Part shown: piece after piece, positions 34,504 to 44,343 of the stretch
Layout of the letters: every line of letters starts with the position of its first letter
Numbering within the stretch: position 1 is the stretch's first letter
Source: Hyphococcus sp.
GTDB taxonomy: Bacteria; Pseudomonadota; Alphaproteobacteria; Caulobacterales; Parvularculaceae
Length of the DNA: 64,000 nucleotides
Assembly: GCA_021776245.1 (NCBI GenBank)
Contig: JAJFGF010000046.1
Location: forward strand, 62,001 to 126,000
Reading direction: 5' to 3'
Notes under the pieces: model-generated
What the model saw: only the letters and a program-made list of their open reading frames with translations
Database searches by the model: none
What the model was told of the DNA's origin: nothing
Translations under genes and position numbers: made by a program

Positions 34504-35328
34504 TTAGAGCATATTGCGCGGAATAAGATGGCCGAGTTTTTGCGCATAGCTTTGCGGGAACAGTCGCTGAATAAAAGAGATGAGTTTTGCGTCGCGTCCG
34601 ACAATCACGCGGCGCTTTTTCTTCGCAGCGCCTCTGAGAATAAGCTTTGCTGCTCTCGTCGCGCTGGTGATCGCCGCATTTTCAAAACGCTGCTCAAAAT
34701 CGCTGCGATCATCGAGGCCTTCCGGCAAAGCATCCAATGTCGCGTTGCGCGCTATATTGGTGGCGACCCCGCCGGGATGGACGGAGGTGACGCTAACGCC
34801 TTTGCCTTCAAGTTCCTGCGCGAGCGTTTCATTGAAGCCGCGGACAGCAAATTTTGACGCGCAATAATGGGTTTGCCCCGCGTAACCGATCAAGCCAAAG
34901 AGGCTGGAAACATTGATCAGCCCGCCTTTGCTGCGGAGGAGTTGCGGCAGAAACGCCTTGGACATTCTAACGACGCCCCAGAAATTGACGTCCATGATCT
35001 TTTCAAAGGCCGAAAGCGGCGATGCCTCGAAAGAGCCCACGCGGGTCAACCCTGCGACGTTGAAAACATAATCCGCGTCGCCCAGGCTTTCAGCGACGGT
35101 CGCGGCATAGCGTTCGATCGCTTCGGCGTCTGCCACGTCGAGCCGGTCGAAGCGGATGCGGTTGGTTGGCGCCGCGTCAATCAGGCGCCGGGTTTCCTCA
35201 AGGCCCTCTTGATTGATGTCCGACAGCGCCAGCGCAGCGCCCTGGGCGGCTAGGTTAATGGCAAGGGCGCGGCCGATGCCCGAGGCTGCGCCAGTCACGA
35301 CGCAAAGTTTGTCCTTAAATATTTCCAT
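34504..35328 (-). CDS. SDR-family oxidoreductase
   Basis: The classical short-chain dehydrogenase fold is shown by VVTGAASGIGRALA (nucleotide binding, residues 10-23), the LDVAD acidic motif, FNVAGLT, INVSSLFG with the catalytic Ser and YCASKFA with catalytic Tyr/Lys, then SVHPGGVATNIAR. The C-terminal ~40 residues are basic (AAKKKRRVIVGRDAKLISFIQRLFP), a membrane-associating tail common in acetoin- or retinol-type SDRs. The substrate is unknown. It points away from dxs and interrupts the usual xseB-ispA-dxs order; repeat element B follows its start. Confidence 0.88.
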   Translation of the reverse strand: MEIFKDKLCVVTGAASGIGRALAINLAAQGAALALSDINQEGLEETRRLIDAAPTNRIRFDRLDVADAEAIERYAATVAESLGDADYVFNVAGLTRVGSFEASPLSAFEKIMDVNFWGVVRMSKAFLPQLLRSKGGLINVSSLFGLIGYAGQTHYCASKFAVRGFNETLAQELEGKGVSVTSVHPGGVATNIARNATLDALPEGLDDRSDFEQRFENAAITSATRAAKLILRGAAKKKRRVIVGRDAKLISFIQRLFPQSYAQKLGHLIPRNML

Positions 35329-35374
35329 GACGTGATTTGCTGCCTCTATTTCGGCGATGATGATCGGCGTTCTA

Positions 35375-35485
35375 GGGAGTTTCCGAGATAAAGTGGATCC
35401 CGGTTTATCGTCCGGAAACGCCCCAGATTTAAACTTTAGCGCATTTCTTATCGGAAAACCGCGTCACACTTTTCCGGAAATGCGC
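35375..35485. repeat. two-palindrome dispersed repeat element, copy B
   Basis: The first palindrome (35375-35423) has arms built on TTTCCGAG and CCGGAAACGCC; the second (35440-35485) has perfect GCGCATTTC and GAAATGCGC ends (from 35439) around CGGAAAA/TTTTCCG. It is the inverted copy of the element at 17803-17912. It lies between the SDR and dxs. Confidence 0.75.
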
Positions 35486-35713
35486 TAGACGGCTTCAAGA
35501 TGCTTTCGCAGCCCATGTGCGCCAACCCGCCGCGCCAGCGCGGCCTTTGGGTGACAATGAACTTCAAATCACCGTCGGCTTGCCGGAAATTCACCGCAAT
35601 GGGGCTGGAGATTTCCACAGGACGCGCTAAAACGGGCGGCTCGCCTGCGCTGCCTGAACCCACCGGGGCGGCAAGTCTGCGCGCCGTCAAGAATAACAGA
35701 TAGGGGAACCCCC
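35486..35713. other. non-coding dxs leader region
   Basis: With repeat B and the bases from 35329, this forms a 385-bp gap. An 80-residue minus-strand frame (35690-35448) ends inside repeat B and lacks a ribosome site and an ATG, so I do not call it. The dxs ribosome site AGGGGAA lies just before 35714. I see no riboswitch fold. Confidence 0.4.
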
Positions 35714-37627
35714 ATGGCCGTTGAAACGCCGCTTTTGGATACAGTCAAATATCCGGACGATCTCAGAAAGCTCGAAAAGAGCCAGCTGCGCCAGCTGGCC
35801 GATGAGCTGCGCGCGGAAATGATAGATGCGGTTTCTGTCACCGGCGGACATCTGGGGTCGGGACTTGGCGTGGTCGAGCTGACAACGGCGATTCACTATG
35901 TTTTCAATACGCCTGACGACAAGCTCGTTTTTGACGTTGGCCACCAGTGCTATCCCCACAAAATTCTCACCGGACGCCGCGACCGGATCCGGACCCTGCG
36001 TCAGGGCGGCGGGCTTTCCGGCTTCACCAAACGATCCGAAAGTGAATATGACCCGTTTGGCGCGGCCCATGCAGCGACATCGATTTCCGCCGCACTTGGC
36101 TTTGCGCGCGCCCGCGATCATCAGGGAAAAGACAATCAAGCTATCGCAGTAATCGGCGACGGATCGATGTCCGCTGGCATGGCCTATGAGGCGATGAACA
36201 ACGCCGGCCACCTTGGCGCAAAGATGATAGTTATTTTGAATGACAACGATATGTCGATTGCGCCGCCGGTGGGGGCAATGAGCGCCTATCTTGCGCGCGC
36301 CTCGTCATCAGGGGTTTATCACGGCTTTCGAAAATTCTCGAAGCAGCTCGCCAAGCGTTTGCCGAACGCAATCTATAAGCAACTCGCCAAGGCCGAAGAA
36401 TATGGCCGCGGCATGGTCACTGGCGGGACCTTGTTTGAAGAGCTTGGTTTTTATTATGTCGGCCCCATTGACGGACATAATCTTGATCATCTGGTGCCGG
36501 TGCTTGAAAATGCGCGCGATATGCGGGACGGGCCGGTGCTGGTCCATGTCGTGACCCGCAAAGGCGCCGGCTATCCGCCTGCCGAAGAGGCCTATGACAA
36601 ATATCATGGCGTCGGCAAATTCGATGTTGTTTCCGGCAAGCAGAAAAAAGGCACGCCAAACGCCCCGGCCTATCAAAAGGTGTTTGCCAAAACGCTGATC
36701 AAGGAAGCGGAAAAAGACGACAAGATTATCGGCATTACAGCGGCGATGCCGTCAGGCACCAGCCTCGACATGTTCGCCGAGGTTTATCCTGATCGATGTT
36801 ATGACGTCGGGATCGCTGAGCAGCATGCTGTTACCTTCGCGGCGGGGATGGCTGCTGACGGCATGAAGCCGTTTGCGGCAATCTATTCGACATTCCTGCA
36901 GCGCGCCTATGATTCTGTCGTTCATGATGTGGCGCTGCAAAATCTGCCAGTCCGTTTCCCGATGGACCGTGCCGGGCTTGTCGGCGCGGACGGTCAGACC
37001 CATGCGGGCGCCTTTGATCTCGCCTATCTCGGCTGCCTGCCGAATTTTGTGATCATGGCTGCTGGCGATGAGGCCGATCTCGTTCATCAGACAGCTACCG
37101 CTGCAGCTTTTGACGAAGGCCCGATTGCGTTTCGTTACCCGCGCGGTGAAGGCATGGGTGTGGATATGCCGGAACAGGGCAGGATTCTTGAAATCGGCAA
37201 AGGCCGCATCATGAAGGAAGGTTCCAGAGTGGCGATCCTTTCGCTTGGCGGACGGCTGGTTGAGGCGCTGAAAGCCGCCGACACGCTGGAAAGCCAGGGC
37301 CTTTCAACAACAGTCGCCGATGCGCGTTTTGCAAAGCCTTTGGATCATGAGTTGATCCTGCAACTGGTGCGCAATCACGAAATGGTTGTGACCGTGGAAG
37401 AGGGCTCGCGCGGCGGCTTTGGCGCCTTCGTCTTACATTTCCTCGCCGATCAGGGCCTGCTTGATAATGGCGTGAAGATCCGCACCATGACGTTGCCGGA
37501 CGTTTTTCAGGATCACGACAGTCCTGCGAAAATGTACGACGCGGCGCGGCTTAATGCGGCGCAAATTGTCGAACGGGTGCGTGAAACGCTCGGCATCACT
37601 GCGGAAGTCGTGAATCTAAGAGGGTAA
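35714..37627 (+). CDS. dxs: 1-deoxy-D-xylulose-5-phosphate synthase
   Basis: Dxs condenses pyruvate and glyceraldehyde 3-phosphate, using thiamine diphosphate, to start the MEP isoprenoid pathway. The 637-residue length is normal. Seen are [36 protein letters not shown], the thiamine motif [16 protein letters not shown], the central transketolase block [27 protein letters not shown] and the C-terminal [15 protein letters not shown]. The ATG follows AGGGGAA. The tlyA gene follows 6 bp later if its longest frame is used, the common dxs-tlyA pairing. ispA is not next to it here. Confidence 0.97.
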   Translation: MAVETPLLDTVKYPDDLRKLEKSQLRQLADELRAEMIDAVSVTGGHLGSGLGVVELTTAIHYVFNTPDDKLVFDVGHQCYPHKILTGRRDRIRTLRQGGGLSGFTKRSESEYDPFGAAHAATSISAALGFARARDHQGKDNQAIAVIGDGSMSAGMAYEAMNNAGHLGAKMIVILNDNDMSIAPPVGAMSAYLARASSSGVYHGFRKFSKQLAKRLPNAIYKQLAKAEEYGRGMVTGGTLFEELGFYYVGPIDGHNLDHLVPVLENARDMRDGPVLVHVVTRKGAGYPPAEEAYDKYHGVGKFDVVSGKQKKGTPNAPAYQKVFAKTLIKEAEKDDKIIGITAAMPSGTSLDMFAEVYPDRCYDVGIAEQHAVTFAAGMAADGMKPFAAIYSTFLQRAYDSVVHDVALQNLPVRFPMDRAGLVGADGQTHAGAFDLAYLGCLPNFVIMAAGDEADLVHQTATAAAFDEGPIAFRYPRGEGMGVDMPEQGRILEIGKGRIMKEGSRVAILSLGGRLVEALKAADTLESQGLSTTVADARFAKPLDHELILQLVRNHEMVVTVEEGSRGGFGAFVLHFLADQGLLDNGVKIRTMTLPDVFQDHDSPAKMYDAARLNAAQIVERVRETLGITAEVVNLRG

Positions 37628-37789
37628 AGCCATTTGCAGCCCGAGGCTGCATATTTTAATCATTTTGCGCAAAGCTGCGGCGAAAGAGAAATTCCGGCGG
37701 GGGGAGTTTGCACGCTGCAGGATGATGTTCTCGATGACGCAAGCGCCCAAAGACATGCAAAAGCGGCGCGCAAGCCTATCAAAAATCGC

Positions 37790-38548
37790 GTGAACACACC
37801 GTCGAAAAAATCATTGCGTCTGGATTCACATCTCGTTGAGCGTGGCTTTTTTCCAAGCCGGGCGCGGGCGCAGGCGGCCGTCAAAGCCGGTCTTGTCCGC
37901 GTTGACGGCGCGGTCGCGGATAAACCTTCAAAAGCTGTTACGCCGGATGCCAAGGTCAGCGTTGACGGCGATGTGCACCCCTTTGTGTCGCGCGGCGGTG
38001 TAAAACTCGATGCTGCCTTGCGAACAATGGAAATCGATCCCGCAGGCAAAATCTGCCTTGATCTTGGCGCGTCGACTGGCGGCTTCACGGACGTGTTGCT
38101 CAGATGCGGCGCCGCCAAAGTCTACGCTGTTGATGTAGGATCCGGGCAACTCCATCCGGAAATCGGCTCGGACCCGCGCGTCATTAATTTGGAAGCGACA
38201 CACGCCAAAGATTTATCGCACGCGCTTGTGCCTGACCCGGTCGACATCATCGTCTGCGATGTCAGTTTTATCAGCCTTAAAAAAGCCCTGCCTTTTGCAA
38301 TGGCGCTGGCTGCGCCGCACGCCCGTCTTGTGGCGCTGATCAAACCGCAATTTGAAGTCGGCCGCAGCCGCATCGGCAAGGGTGGTATTGTCAAAGAGGG
38401 CTACGAAAACAGTTTCGGCGTTGCCGAAGATATATACGGCTGGGTCGATAATCAGTCAGGCTGGAAAGTGACCGGCTATATCAAAAGCCCGATCGCGGGT
38501 GGCGACGGCAATCAGGAATTTCTGATCGGCGCTGTCAAATGCGGTTAG
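37790..38548 (+). CDS. tlyA: TlyA-family rRNA 2'-O-methyltransferase
   Basis: TlyA proteins methylate 16S/23S rRNA at cytidine 2'-O. An S4 RNA-binding domain leads (RLDSHLVERGFFPSRARAQAAVKAGLVRVDG, then PFVSRGGVKLDAAL). The FtsJ-like methyltransferase follows with CLDLGASTGGFTDVLL (SAM motif) and CDVSFISLKKALP. KPQFEVGR and KGGIVKEG complete the signature. The frame is open to TTG 37634, but family length favours the GTG at 37790 (252 residues); no clear ribosome site settles it. The last codons overlap a frame leading into the next methyltransferase. Confidence 0.93.
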   Translation: MNTPSKKSLRLDSHLVERGFFPSRARAQAAVKAGLVRVDGAVADKPSKAVTPDAKVSVDGDVHPFVSRGGVKLDAALRTMEIDPAGKICLDLGASTGGFTDVLLRCGAAKVYAVDVGSGQLHPEIGSDPRVINLEATHAKDLSHALVPDPVDIIVCDVSFISLKKALPFAMALAAPHARLVALIKPQFEVGRSRIGKGGIVKEGYENSFGVAEDIYGWVDNQSGWKVTGYIKSPIAGGDGNQEFLIGAVKCG

Positions 38549-38646
38549 GATTGAAACGCGGCGAAGAAACGCAGTTCACAGTAATTGATACCGTGGCCTG
38601 TCCGCCCCACATTGATATCACAGCATTTCCGCTTGGAGGACCAATC

Positions 38647-39714
38647 ATGGAGCCGCTCAATTCGGTGATTGCCACTGGCGCAAAGCGCTTCGCCTATGGC
38701 GCCACGCAAGCAGCCCGCGTTCTATGGTATACTGGTCATTATATGGCCGGCCGCCGGATGGTCGGGCCGCTGACTGAGCCGGGCGAGGCGCCTTATGCGG
38801 ATGAGTTCGGCCCCCTCGACCGCGTGCGATTGAAAACAGCGTTTCGTGAGATTTTCAAAACCGACTGGAAAAATATTGAAGCCGGGCGTTACAAGCTGCC
38901 GGCGGAAATGCGCCAGCCGCCATCGCCCCTAAAATTGTGGCGCCAAAGCCGCGACTATTTGCGAGACGCGCGCAAGGTGGCGCGGCGAAAGCATCAACGC
39001 GGCCATTCAGAGGTTTTGACGCCGGCGCGGCAGGAAAAATACCCGCGATATTTTCTTCAGAATTTTCACTACCAGACTGACGGCTGGATGACAGCGGGTT
39101 CCGCTGACCGCTATGACATGCAGGTTGAAACACTGTTTACGGGTTCAGCGGGCGCCATGCGTCGTCAGGCGCTGCCGGCGATCCGGAAAGCGCTTGCCGG
39201 CGAGGATATCGCGACCGCGCGACTGCTTGATCTCGGCTGCGGCGCCGGGCGCTTTCTCGCTGAGGTGAAGGAAAATTGGCCGGCGCTTGATGCGACAGCG
39301 CTGGACCTGTCGCCAGCCTATCTTGGCAAGGCGCGCACAAATCTTGGGCGCTGGAAAGATATTACCTATGTCGAAGCAAACGCCGAGGCGACCGGCCTGC
39401 CTGACGCCTCATTTGACGTCATCACCGCGATTTATCTTTTTCATGAATTGCCGCCGGCCGTCCGCAAGATTGTCGCCAAAGAAATTTCGAGGTTATTAAA
39501 ACCGGGCGGCACGCTGGTTCAGGTTGACACGATCCAATATGGCGACGAGCCCGGATTCGATATTCTGTTGGAAAATTTTCCGCGCGGCTTCCATGAACCT
39601 TACTATGATAGTTATTGCCGTGCGGAATTGAAAGATCTTTTCGCCGATGCGGGCGTCATACATGCCGATGAGACAATTGCGTTTTTGAGTAAGATTTCGG
39701 TTTTCCGGAAATAG
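38647..39714 (+). CDS. class I SAM-dependent methyltransferase with N-terminal extension
   Basis: The GGAGGA site before ATG 38647 fixes the start; the frame also opens at 38539 inside tlyA but without support. Residues ~1-200 are a conserved helical extension (MEPLNSVIATGAKRFAYGATQAARVLWY; YFLQNFHYQTDGWMTAGSADRYDMQVE). A Methyltransf_25-type domain follows, with LLDLGCGAGRFL, VEANAEATGLPDASFDVIT and RLLKPGGTLVQVD. This layout matches a widespread alphaproteobacterial and plant-like group whose substrate is unassigned. It is probably in the dxs-tlyA transcription unit. Confidence 0.86.
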   Translation: MEPLNSVIATGAKRFAYGATQAARVLWYTGHYMAGRRMVGPLTEPGEAPYADEFGPLDRVRLKTAFREIFKTDWKNIEAGRYKLPAEMRQPPSPLKLWRQSRDYLRDARKVARRKHQRGHSEVLTPARQEKYPRYFLQNFHYQTDGWMTAGSADRYDMQVETLFTGSAGAMRRQALPAIRKALAGEDIATARLLDLGCGAGRFLAEVKENWPALDATALDLSPAYLGKARTNLGRWKDITYVEANAEATGLPDASFDVITAIYLFHELPPAVRKIVAKEISRLLKPGGTLVQVDTIQYGDEPGFDILLENFPRGFHEPYYDSYCRAELKDLFADAGVIHADETIAFLSKISVFRK

Positions 39715-39769
39715 TGAAAAGCAAACATTGCACCGCGAACATCACGCCTTCAGTTTTATATCATCGCGC

Positions 39770-40270
39770 TTACAGCTTTTTGGCGACATAGCTGTAAAAT
39801 CTCCCGCTATCAGGCTTGTTTGTGTCTTCCATCCATCCGCTAAGGGCGCCGTCTGCGACTTCCATCGTCAGCATCCAGTTTTCTTCACCGACGATTTTAA
39901 ACTCAGCAAATTCAAGGCGCACTTCCATTAGCTCCAACCGTGTTGAAGAGCTTTGTGCAAAAAGTGCGGTTTCTTTGTCTTTTTCGTAAAAGTCAAACCG
40001 TTAAAACACGGCGCCGTCGACCTCACGCATCGTCAAAATTTCATAAAAGGCAAGGCCGGATTCATTGTTCTTACGCCAGGCGCCGATCATTGCGTCGCCG
40101 CTTGGCTTGTCCCAGCGGACTTCTATCGGATTTTCGGGATCACGTGTGTCGACCCAATGTCCTGTTAGCCAGGACAAATCATCCAAACGATGCTCGCTTG
40201 CAGTCGCGGCGCTGAATGCTGCGAAAATAGCAAAAAGGAATGTCGTAAGAAATTTTGGACCAAAATTCAT
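39770..40270 (-). pseudogene. DUF6265-like secreted protein broken by one in-frame stop
   Basis: The frame starts at ATG 40270 with GGAG upstream and a signal peptide (TTFLFAIFAAFSAATA), then LDDLSWLTGHWVD, the EVRWDKPSGDAMIGAWR block and FYEILTMREVDGAVF, which resemble DUF6265. A TAA at 40003-40001 then interrupts it. In the same frame coding continues as RFDFYEKDKETALFAQSS, then MEVRLEFAEFKIVGEENW and SGRFYSYVAKKL, with a natural TAA at 39772-39770: 501 bp, exactly 167 codons. One base change (for example from AAA or CAA) explains it. It is a real nonsense mutation or a sequencing error. Confidence 0.8.
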
Positions 40271-40330
40271 GTCGGGCTCCAGTCGTGCCTGATTCCGCGA
40301 TGGCGCCCGCCACAGAAATTGTAATTACCC

Positions 40331-40390
40331 GTCGATATTGTCGACCCGCGTGGAGACCAGCTCTTTTCACAGTCGCGTGAGTGGTCTCCA
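40331..40390. repeat. nested inverted repeats
   Basis: TGGAGACCA (40351-40359) pairs with TGGTCTCCA (40382-40390) over 22 nt; next to it GTCGA (40331-40335) pairs with TCGAC (40341-40345). They lie between the hydrolase gene stop and the broken DUF6265 gene. No T-run follows, so the role is unclear. Confidence 0.4.
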
Positions 40391-40416
40391 TGCCGACAGC
40401 CTGGGTCAGGAGTATT

Positions 40417-41376
40417 TTAGTCGCTGGTGATAACGCGATCTAAAAAACCATCAATGTCGTTGGCGGTTCGGTCAGGCGCTTCTTCCATTGGAAGATGGCC
40501 CGTCTCATCATAAATGACGATCTCGGCGTTGGATAAACGTTCATCGAAACTCCGCGCGGCGCTGACAGAGATGAGCTGGTCTTCCGCGCCCCAGATGACA
40601 AGCACCGGAGCAGCTATTTCGCTGATGCGGTCAGCATAACCCGGTTCGCGATCGGTGATCGCGCGCAAGGCCGCGGCGCGGCGATTGCCGGGATAGCGCA
40701 AAAGTTCCCAATAGCGGTCGACAGCAGCTTTGTTCATTACGGATTTGACGGATACTGATTGCAGCGCTGATCTATGAACCAAAAGACGCGGCGTGTATTG
40801 CTGCGCGAGATATCGGCCAACGGGGTTTTGCAACAACCGGAATCCAATATTGAGCGGCGGTTCTTTTTCGCCGTCGCGCAGGGGCATGCCGGAAGCGTCG
40901 AGCAGCAAAAGCGCGCTAACACGATCTGGATTGGCGAGAGCGTAGCGCCAGGCCACCCAACCGCCCATGGAGTTGCCGCCGAGCACGAAGCGGTCGATCC
41001 CCAATTCTTGTATTATGAGATCAAGCGCTTCAGCCATGCCGGCAAACGAATAATCATCAGCTGGATGTGGTCCCGATAGGCCGTGGCCCGGCTGCGTATA
41101 GGTAATCATACGGTATTTGCGGCCGAGCCGTTGAATCTGAGGCTCCCATGTGTGCAGTGATGCGGCTGTGCCGTGCACCAGGATGATCGGCAAGCCATCA
41201 GGATTACCTTCGTCGCGATAATGAATGCGCAAGCCGTCTGAATTTTCTGCAAAATCCGATGCGGTGTCGGTATATTTGCCGATCATCTGTTCCGCGTCGG
41301 TGTCAGGCGTACGCAGAAAAAAGAGAACGACGAATAGCGCCGCAAAGGCAAGGGCGAACTGGAATAGTTTTGTCAT
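40417..41376 (-). CDS. membrane-anchored alpha/beta hydrolase
   Basis: The 319-residue protein has an N-terminal hydrophobic anchor (LFQFALAFAALFVVLFFL). The hydrolase core has IILVHGTAASLHTW (oxyanion loop), YTQPGHGLS, LGGNSMGGWVAW with the nucleophile Ser in GNSMG, VLVIWGAEDQLI (Asp) and IYDETGHLPMEEAP (His), a complete triad. The pattern fits esterase or haloalkane dehalogenase-like enzymes, but the dehalogenase-specific Asp nucleophile is absent, so an esterase or lipase is likelier. It acts on the periplasmic side. The aroC gene lies upstream on the same strand, 51 bp away. Confidence 0.87.
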   Translation of the reverse strand: MTKLFQFALAFAALFVVLFFLRTPDTDAEQMIGKYTDTASDFAENSDGLRIHYRDEGNPDGLPIILVHGTAASLHTWEPQIQRLGRKYRMITYTQPGHGLSGPHPADDYSFAGMAEALDLIIQELGIDRFVLGGNSMGGWVAWRYALANPDRVSALLLLDASGMPLRDGEKEPPLNIGFRLLQNPVGRYLAQQYTPRLLVHRSALQSVSVKSVMNKAAVDRYWELLRYPGNRRAAALRAITDREPGYADRISEIAAPVLVIWGAEDQLISVSAARSFDERLSNAEIVIYDETGHLPMEEAPDRTANDIDGFLDRVITSD

Positions 41377-41427
41377 GGGCGCATATTAGCGGCGCAGCAG
41401 TGAAATTGAAATCAGAACCAGCAGCCC

Positions 41428-42528
41428 TTAGCCGCACTGCCCGCGATGCAACAGGGCGTGATCGGCAAGAACGAGCGCCATCATTGCCGCCGCCACCGGC
41501 ACGCCTCTGATGCCGACACAGGGATCGTGACGGCCTTTCGTGACGATTTCGGTTTCTTCGCCGTCGCGAGTGATTGTTTTGCGCGGCGTGAGAATGGACG
41601 AAGTGGGTTTTACGGCAACGCGGACGACAATATCCTGCCCGGTTGAGATGCCGCCGAGAATGCCGCCGGCCCGGTTTGACAGAAAATGCGGCCGGCCGTC
41701 TTTCATGCGGATTTCATCGGCGTTTTCTTCGCCGGAGAGTTCTGCAGCTTCTATTCCAGCGCCAATCTCGACCGCCTTTGCCGCGTTGATCGACATCATC
41801 GCGCTGGCAAGATCCGCATCGAGTTTGCCATAGACGGGCGCTCCCAATCCGGCGGGAACGCCGGAGGCGACAATTTCCACGACAGCGCCCATGGAGGAGC
41901 CAGCTTTGCGCGCTGCTTCGAGGTGATCCTCCCATTCGTTCGCTGCCGTCGCGTCGGGGCACCAGAACGGGTTCTTTTCGATTTCACTCCAGTCAAACCG
42001 TACACGGTTGATTTTGTGCGGACCCATCTGAACGAGACAAGCTTTGATCGAGACAGCGCCGCCCAAAACATGCGCCAGCGCCATTCTCGCAACAACGCCT
42101 GCAGCAACGCGGCATGCGGTTTCCCGCGCTGAAGATCGTCCACCGCCGCGATAATCGCGAAAACCGTATTTGGCGTCATATGTGATATCCGCGTGGCCCG
42201 GGCGGTATTTGTCTCGAATGTCCGCATAGTCTTTCGAGCGCTGGTCGGTATTTTCGATCGCAAGGCTGATCGGCGCGCCGGTGGTGCGAGGGCCATCCGT
42301 GCGGTCGTCTTCAAACACGCCGGAAAGGATTCTAACTGTGTCCGGTTCTTTTCTTTGCGTGACGAATTTTGACGTCCCCGGCTTGCGCGCATCAAGGGCC
42401 GGCTGAATATCTTCAGCGCGTAGAGAAATGCCCGGGGGGCAGCCGTCAATGACAACGCCAATTGCCGCCCCGTGGGATTCGCCCCATGTGGTAAGCCGGA
42501 AAATTCGCCCGAAACTGTTGAAAGACAT
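41428..42528 (-). CDS. aroC: chorismate synthase
   Basis: AroC converts 5-enolpyruvylshikimate-3-phosphate to chorismate using reduced FMN, the last shikimate step. The opening [20 protein letters not shown] and blocks [14 protein letters not shown]-equivalent [42 protein letters not shown] with two invariant basic sites, and [19 protein letters not shown] are diagnostic. The 366-residue length is normal and no NADPH-flavin reductase domain is fused. A GGAATCC site precedes the ATG. The gene is divergent from pdxH. Confidence 0.97.
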   Translation of the reverse strand: MSFNSFGRIFRLTTWGESHGAAIGVVIDGCPPGISLRAEDIQPALDARKPGTSKFVTQRKEPDTVRILSGVFEDDRTDGPRTTGAPISLAIENTDQRSKDYADIRDKYRPGHADITYDAKYGFRDYRGGGRSSARETACRVAAGVVARMALAHVLGGAVSIKACLVQMGPHKINRVRFDWSEIEKNPFWCPDATAANEWEDHLEAARKAGSSMGAVVEIVASGVPAGLGAPVYGKLDADLASAMMSINAAKAVEIGAGIEAAELSGEENADEIRMKDGRPHFLSNRAGGILGGISTGQDIVVRVAVKPTSSILTPRKTITRDGEETEIVTKGRHDPCVGIRGVPVAAAMMALVLADHALLHRGQCG

Positions 42529-42633
42529 TGCGGATTCCGCTGTGAAGGTGGCTGTGTGGCGTTGCTGAGACTATCATGACCCATGAGGCGCGCATAAGGG
42601 TTAATGCGCCGCAATTTGTCCGAAGGTGATTCC

Positions 42634-43296
42634 ATGACCGCCAACAGTCTGATCCCGCCAAGTCCGAGCGAAGAGACCTATTCCGTCGATCAGGATCAGG
42701 GGGAGGTTTTTACCAAAGACGATCCATTTTCCTTATTCGCGGAATGGCTGGCGCTGGCGATCAAGACTGAGCCCAACGATCCCAACAGCATGGCGCTGGC
42801 GACCGTCGACGCCGACGGGATGCCCGATCTGCGTATGGTGCTGCTGAAAGATGTCGATGCGTCGGGGCTTACATTTTACACCAATACGCAAAGCGCCAAA
42901 GGTAAGCAGCTCACGGCGAATCCGAAAGCCGCTATCTGCTTTCACTGGAAAACGATTCGCCGCCAGGTGCGCTTTCGCGGAAATGTGACGCCGGTGAGCG
43001 ACGCTGAAGCGGACGCCTATTTCGCAACCAGAGCCCGCAGCGCCCGGATTGGCGCCCATGCATCGGCGCAATCGCGCCCCATGGAAGGGCGCTTTGCGCT
43101 GGAAAAACAAGTAGCGCTGAAAGCTGCGCAATTCGGTGTTAAGGAAGTTACGCGCCCGGCCTATTGGTCCGGTTACAGAATAGTTCCCCTGCAAATCGAG
43201 TTCTGGGTCAACCGGCCGTTCAGATTGCATGATCGGCTACAGTTTAAACGCGATGCTGAAAACACTGACTGGAAAACGGCGAGGCTTTTTCCCTAA
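42634..43296 (+). CDS. pdxH: pyridoxamine/pyridoxine 5'-phosphate oxidase
   Basis: PdxH uses FMN to make pyridoxal 5'-phosphate. Motifs seen are [23 protein letters not shown] (FMN site), [13 protein letters not shown], the [16 protein letters not shown] strand, SRPMEG and the C-terminal [22 protein letters not shown] and terminal ARLFP. The length is about 220 residues, as usual. ATG 42634 follows AAGGTGAT; ATG 42604 is an in-frame alternative ten codons earlier. The ridA gene follows 20 bp later, so a shared transcript is likely; RidA protects PLP enzymes, which fits functionally. Confidence 0.96.
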   Translation: MTANSLIPPSPSEETYSVDQDQGEVFTKDDPFSLFAEWLALAIKTEPNDPNSMALATVDADGMPDLRMVLLKDVDASGLTFYTNTQSAKGKQLTANPKAAICFHWKTIRRQVRFRGNVTPVSDAEADAYFATRARSARIGAHASAQSRPMEGRFALEKQVALKAAQFGVKEVTRPAYWSGYRIVPLQIEFWVNRPFRLHDRLQFKRDAENTDWKTARLFP

Positions 43297-43316
43297 AATT
43301 AAGCAGGAGCAGCGCT

Positions 43317-43712
43317 GTGACGCAAAAAGTCGAAACTTATACGCCGCCAAATGTAATGACGCCGATCGGGCCCTACAGCCATATCGCGAAAGCCGGAAAA
43401 TTGATTTCGATCAGCGCCACCGCAGGCGTCGATCCGGCGACCGGCAAGCTTTCCGGGGACGATATTGAAAGCCAGACAACGCAAATCATCAAATCATTTA
43501 TGGTGATGCTGGAATCCGTAAACTCCGGCCTTGATCACATTATGCATATCAATATTTTTTTGACGGATATGGCGAATTTTGATCGCATGAATGCGGCTTA
43601 CGCCAATGCCATGGGCGATCATCGCCCGGCGCGCACGGCAATCGGCGTTACCGGGCTGCCAAAGCCCGGCGCTCTGGTAACGATGAATTTGACGGCAATT
43701 GAGCGCGACTGA
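43317..43712 (+). CDS. RidA family (YjgF) enamine/imine deaminase
   Basis: RidA hydrolyses reactive 2-aminoacrylate and related imines released by PLP enzymes. The 131-residue protein shows PIGPYSHIAKAGKLISISA, GKLSGDDIESQTTQIIKSF, HIMHINIFLTDMANF, and RPARTAIGVTGLPKPGALVTMNLTAI. In RidA subfamilies an Arg in the ARTAI-V motif binds the substrate carboxylate; it is present (RPARTAI). The start is a GTG after AGGAG. It is coupled behind pdxH. Confidence 0.92.
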   Translation: MTQKVETYTPPNVMTPIGPYSHIAKAGKLISISATAGVDPATGKLSGDDIESQTTQIIKSFMVMLESVNSGLDHIMHINIFLTDMANFDRMNAAYANAMGDHRPARTAIGVTGLPKPGALVTMNLTAIERD

Positions 43713-43788
43713 CTGTTCCGAGCGCTTTTGTTAATGGTAGCGAAATATTCGAATACGAGTATCTTTCAGCCAATCTAGAGGCCCCGTC

Positions 43789-44307
43789 ATGCATATCATC
43801 ATCGCTGTTCTTGGCGCTGTCGCTGCCGCTTTCTGGGCTTTCACGCATTTCATGAACGCCGCCAATGAAGGCCGGGAGGCGATTGGCGAGGTTAAAGGCG
43901 TTATCCGGCGAGGCAAATGGAATCGACGCGTCGACCAACGCCTTATCGAAAATCTCTCCGACCCGCGAGAAGCGGCTGCAATTTTGATGGTCCAGATCGC
44001 CGCCTATGACGGTGCGGTCACGGACCGACAGCATGCGCAGATAGTCGCTGACATGCGCGATGCTTTCGACGCTGACGATGAAACTGCTGAAGGACTTTAC
44101 GCCTTTGGCCGCATGGCCATCGGCGAGATAAACGACGCCGGCAACAATGTCCGCAAAATTTTGCGCCCGGTAGCTGAGGTCTGTACACCGGATGAAAAAG
44201 CCTCGCTGATTGCCATGCTCGACCGCACCGCTGAAATCGAGAGTGCGCCAACCGATATCCAGCGCCGGCTAATTGCCGAGGCAAGGCGGGTGGTGTCCGA
44301 TGCGTGA
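43789..44307 (+). CDS. TerB-domain protein with membrane anchor
   Basis: The 172-residue protein has an N-terminal hydrophobic helix (IIIAVLGAVAAAFWAFTHF) and a TerB-like all-helical domain (~60-165): REAAAILMVQIAAYDGAVTDRQHAQIV, then LYAFGRMAIGEINDAG and a final CTPDEKASLIAMLDRTAEI helix. TerB domains bind metal ions near membranes and occur in tellurite and stress systems; no other ter genes are nearby, so tellurite resistance is not implied. Its function is unknown. It is convergent with the ATP-grasp gene. Confidence 0.8.
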   Translation: MHIIIAVLGAVAAAFWAFTHFMNAANEGREAIGEVKGVIRRGKWNRRVDQRLIENLSDPREAAAILMVQIAAYDGAVTDRQHAQIVADMRDAFDADDETAEGLYAFGRMAIGEINDAGNNVRKILRPVAEVCTPDEKASLIAMLDRTAEIESAPTDIQRRLIAEARRVVSDA

Positions 44308-44343
44308 TATTTCTTGTTTGCACTTGCAGTTAGGCGCAAATAT

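Noticed and set aside
35448-35690. 80-residue minus-strand reading frame before dxs
   Set aside because: It has no ATG or ribosome site, ends inside repeat element B and overlaps the dxs leader.
39770-40270. Frameshift in the DUF6265-like gene
   Set aside because: Both halves are in the same frame; only an in-frame stop separates them.
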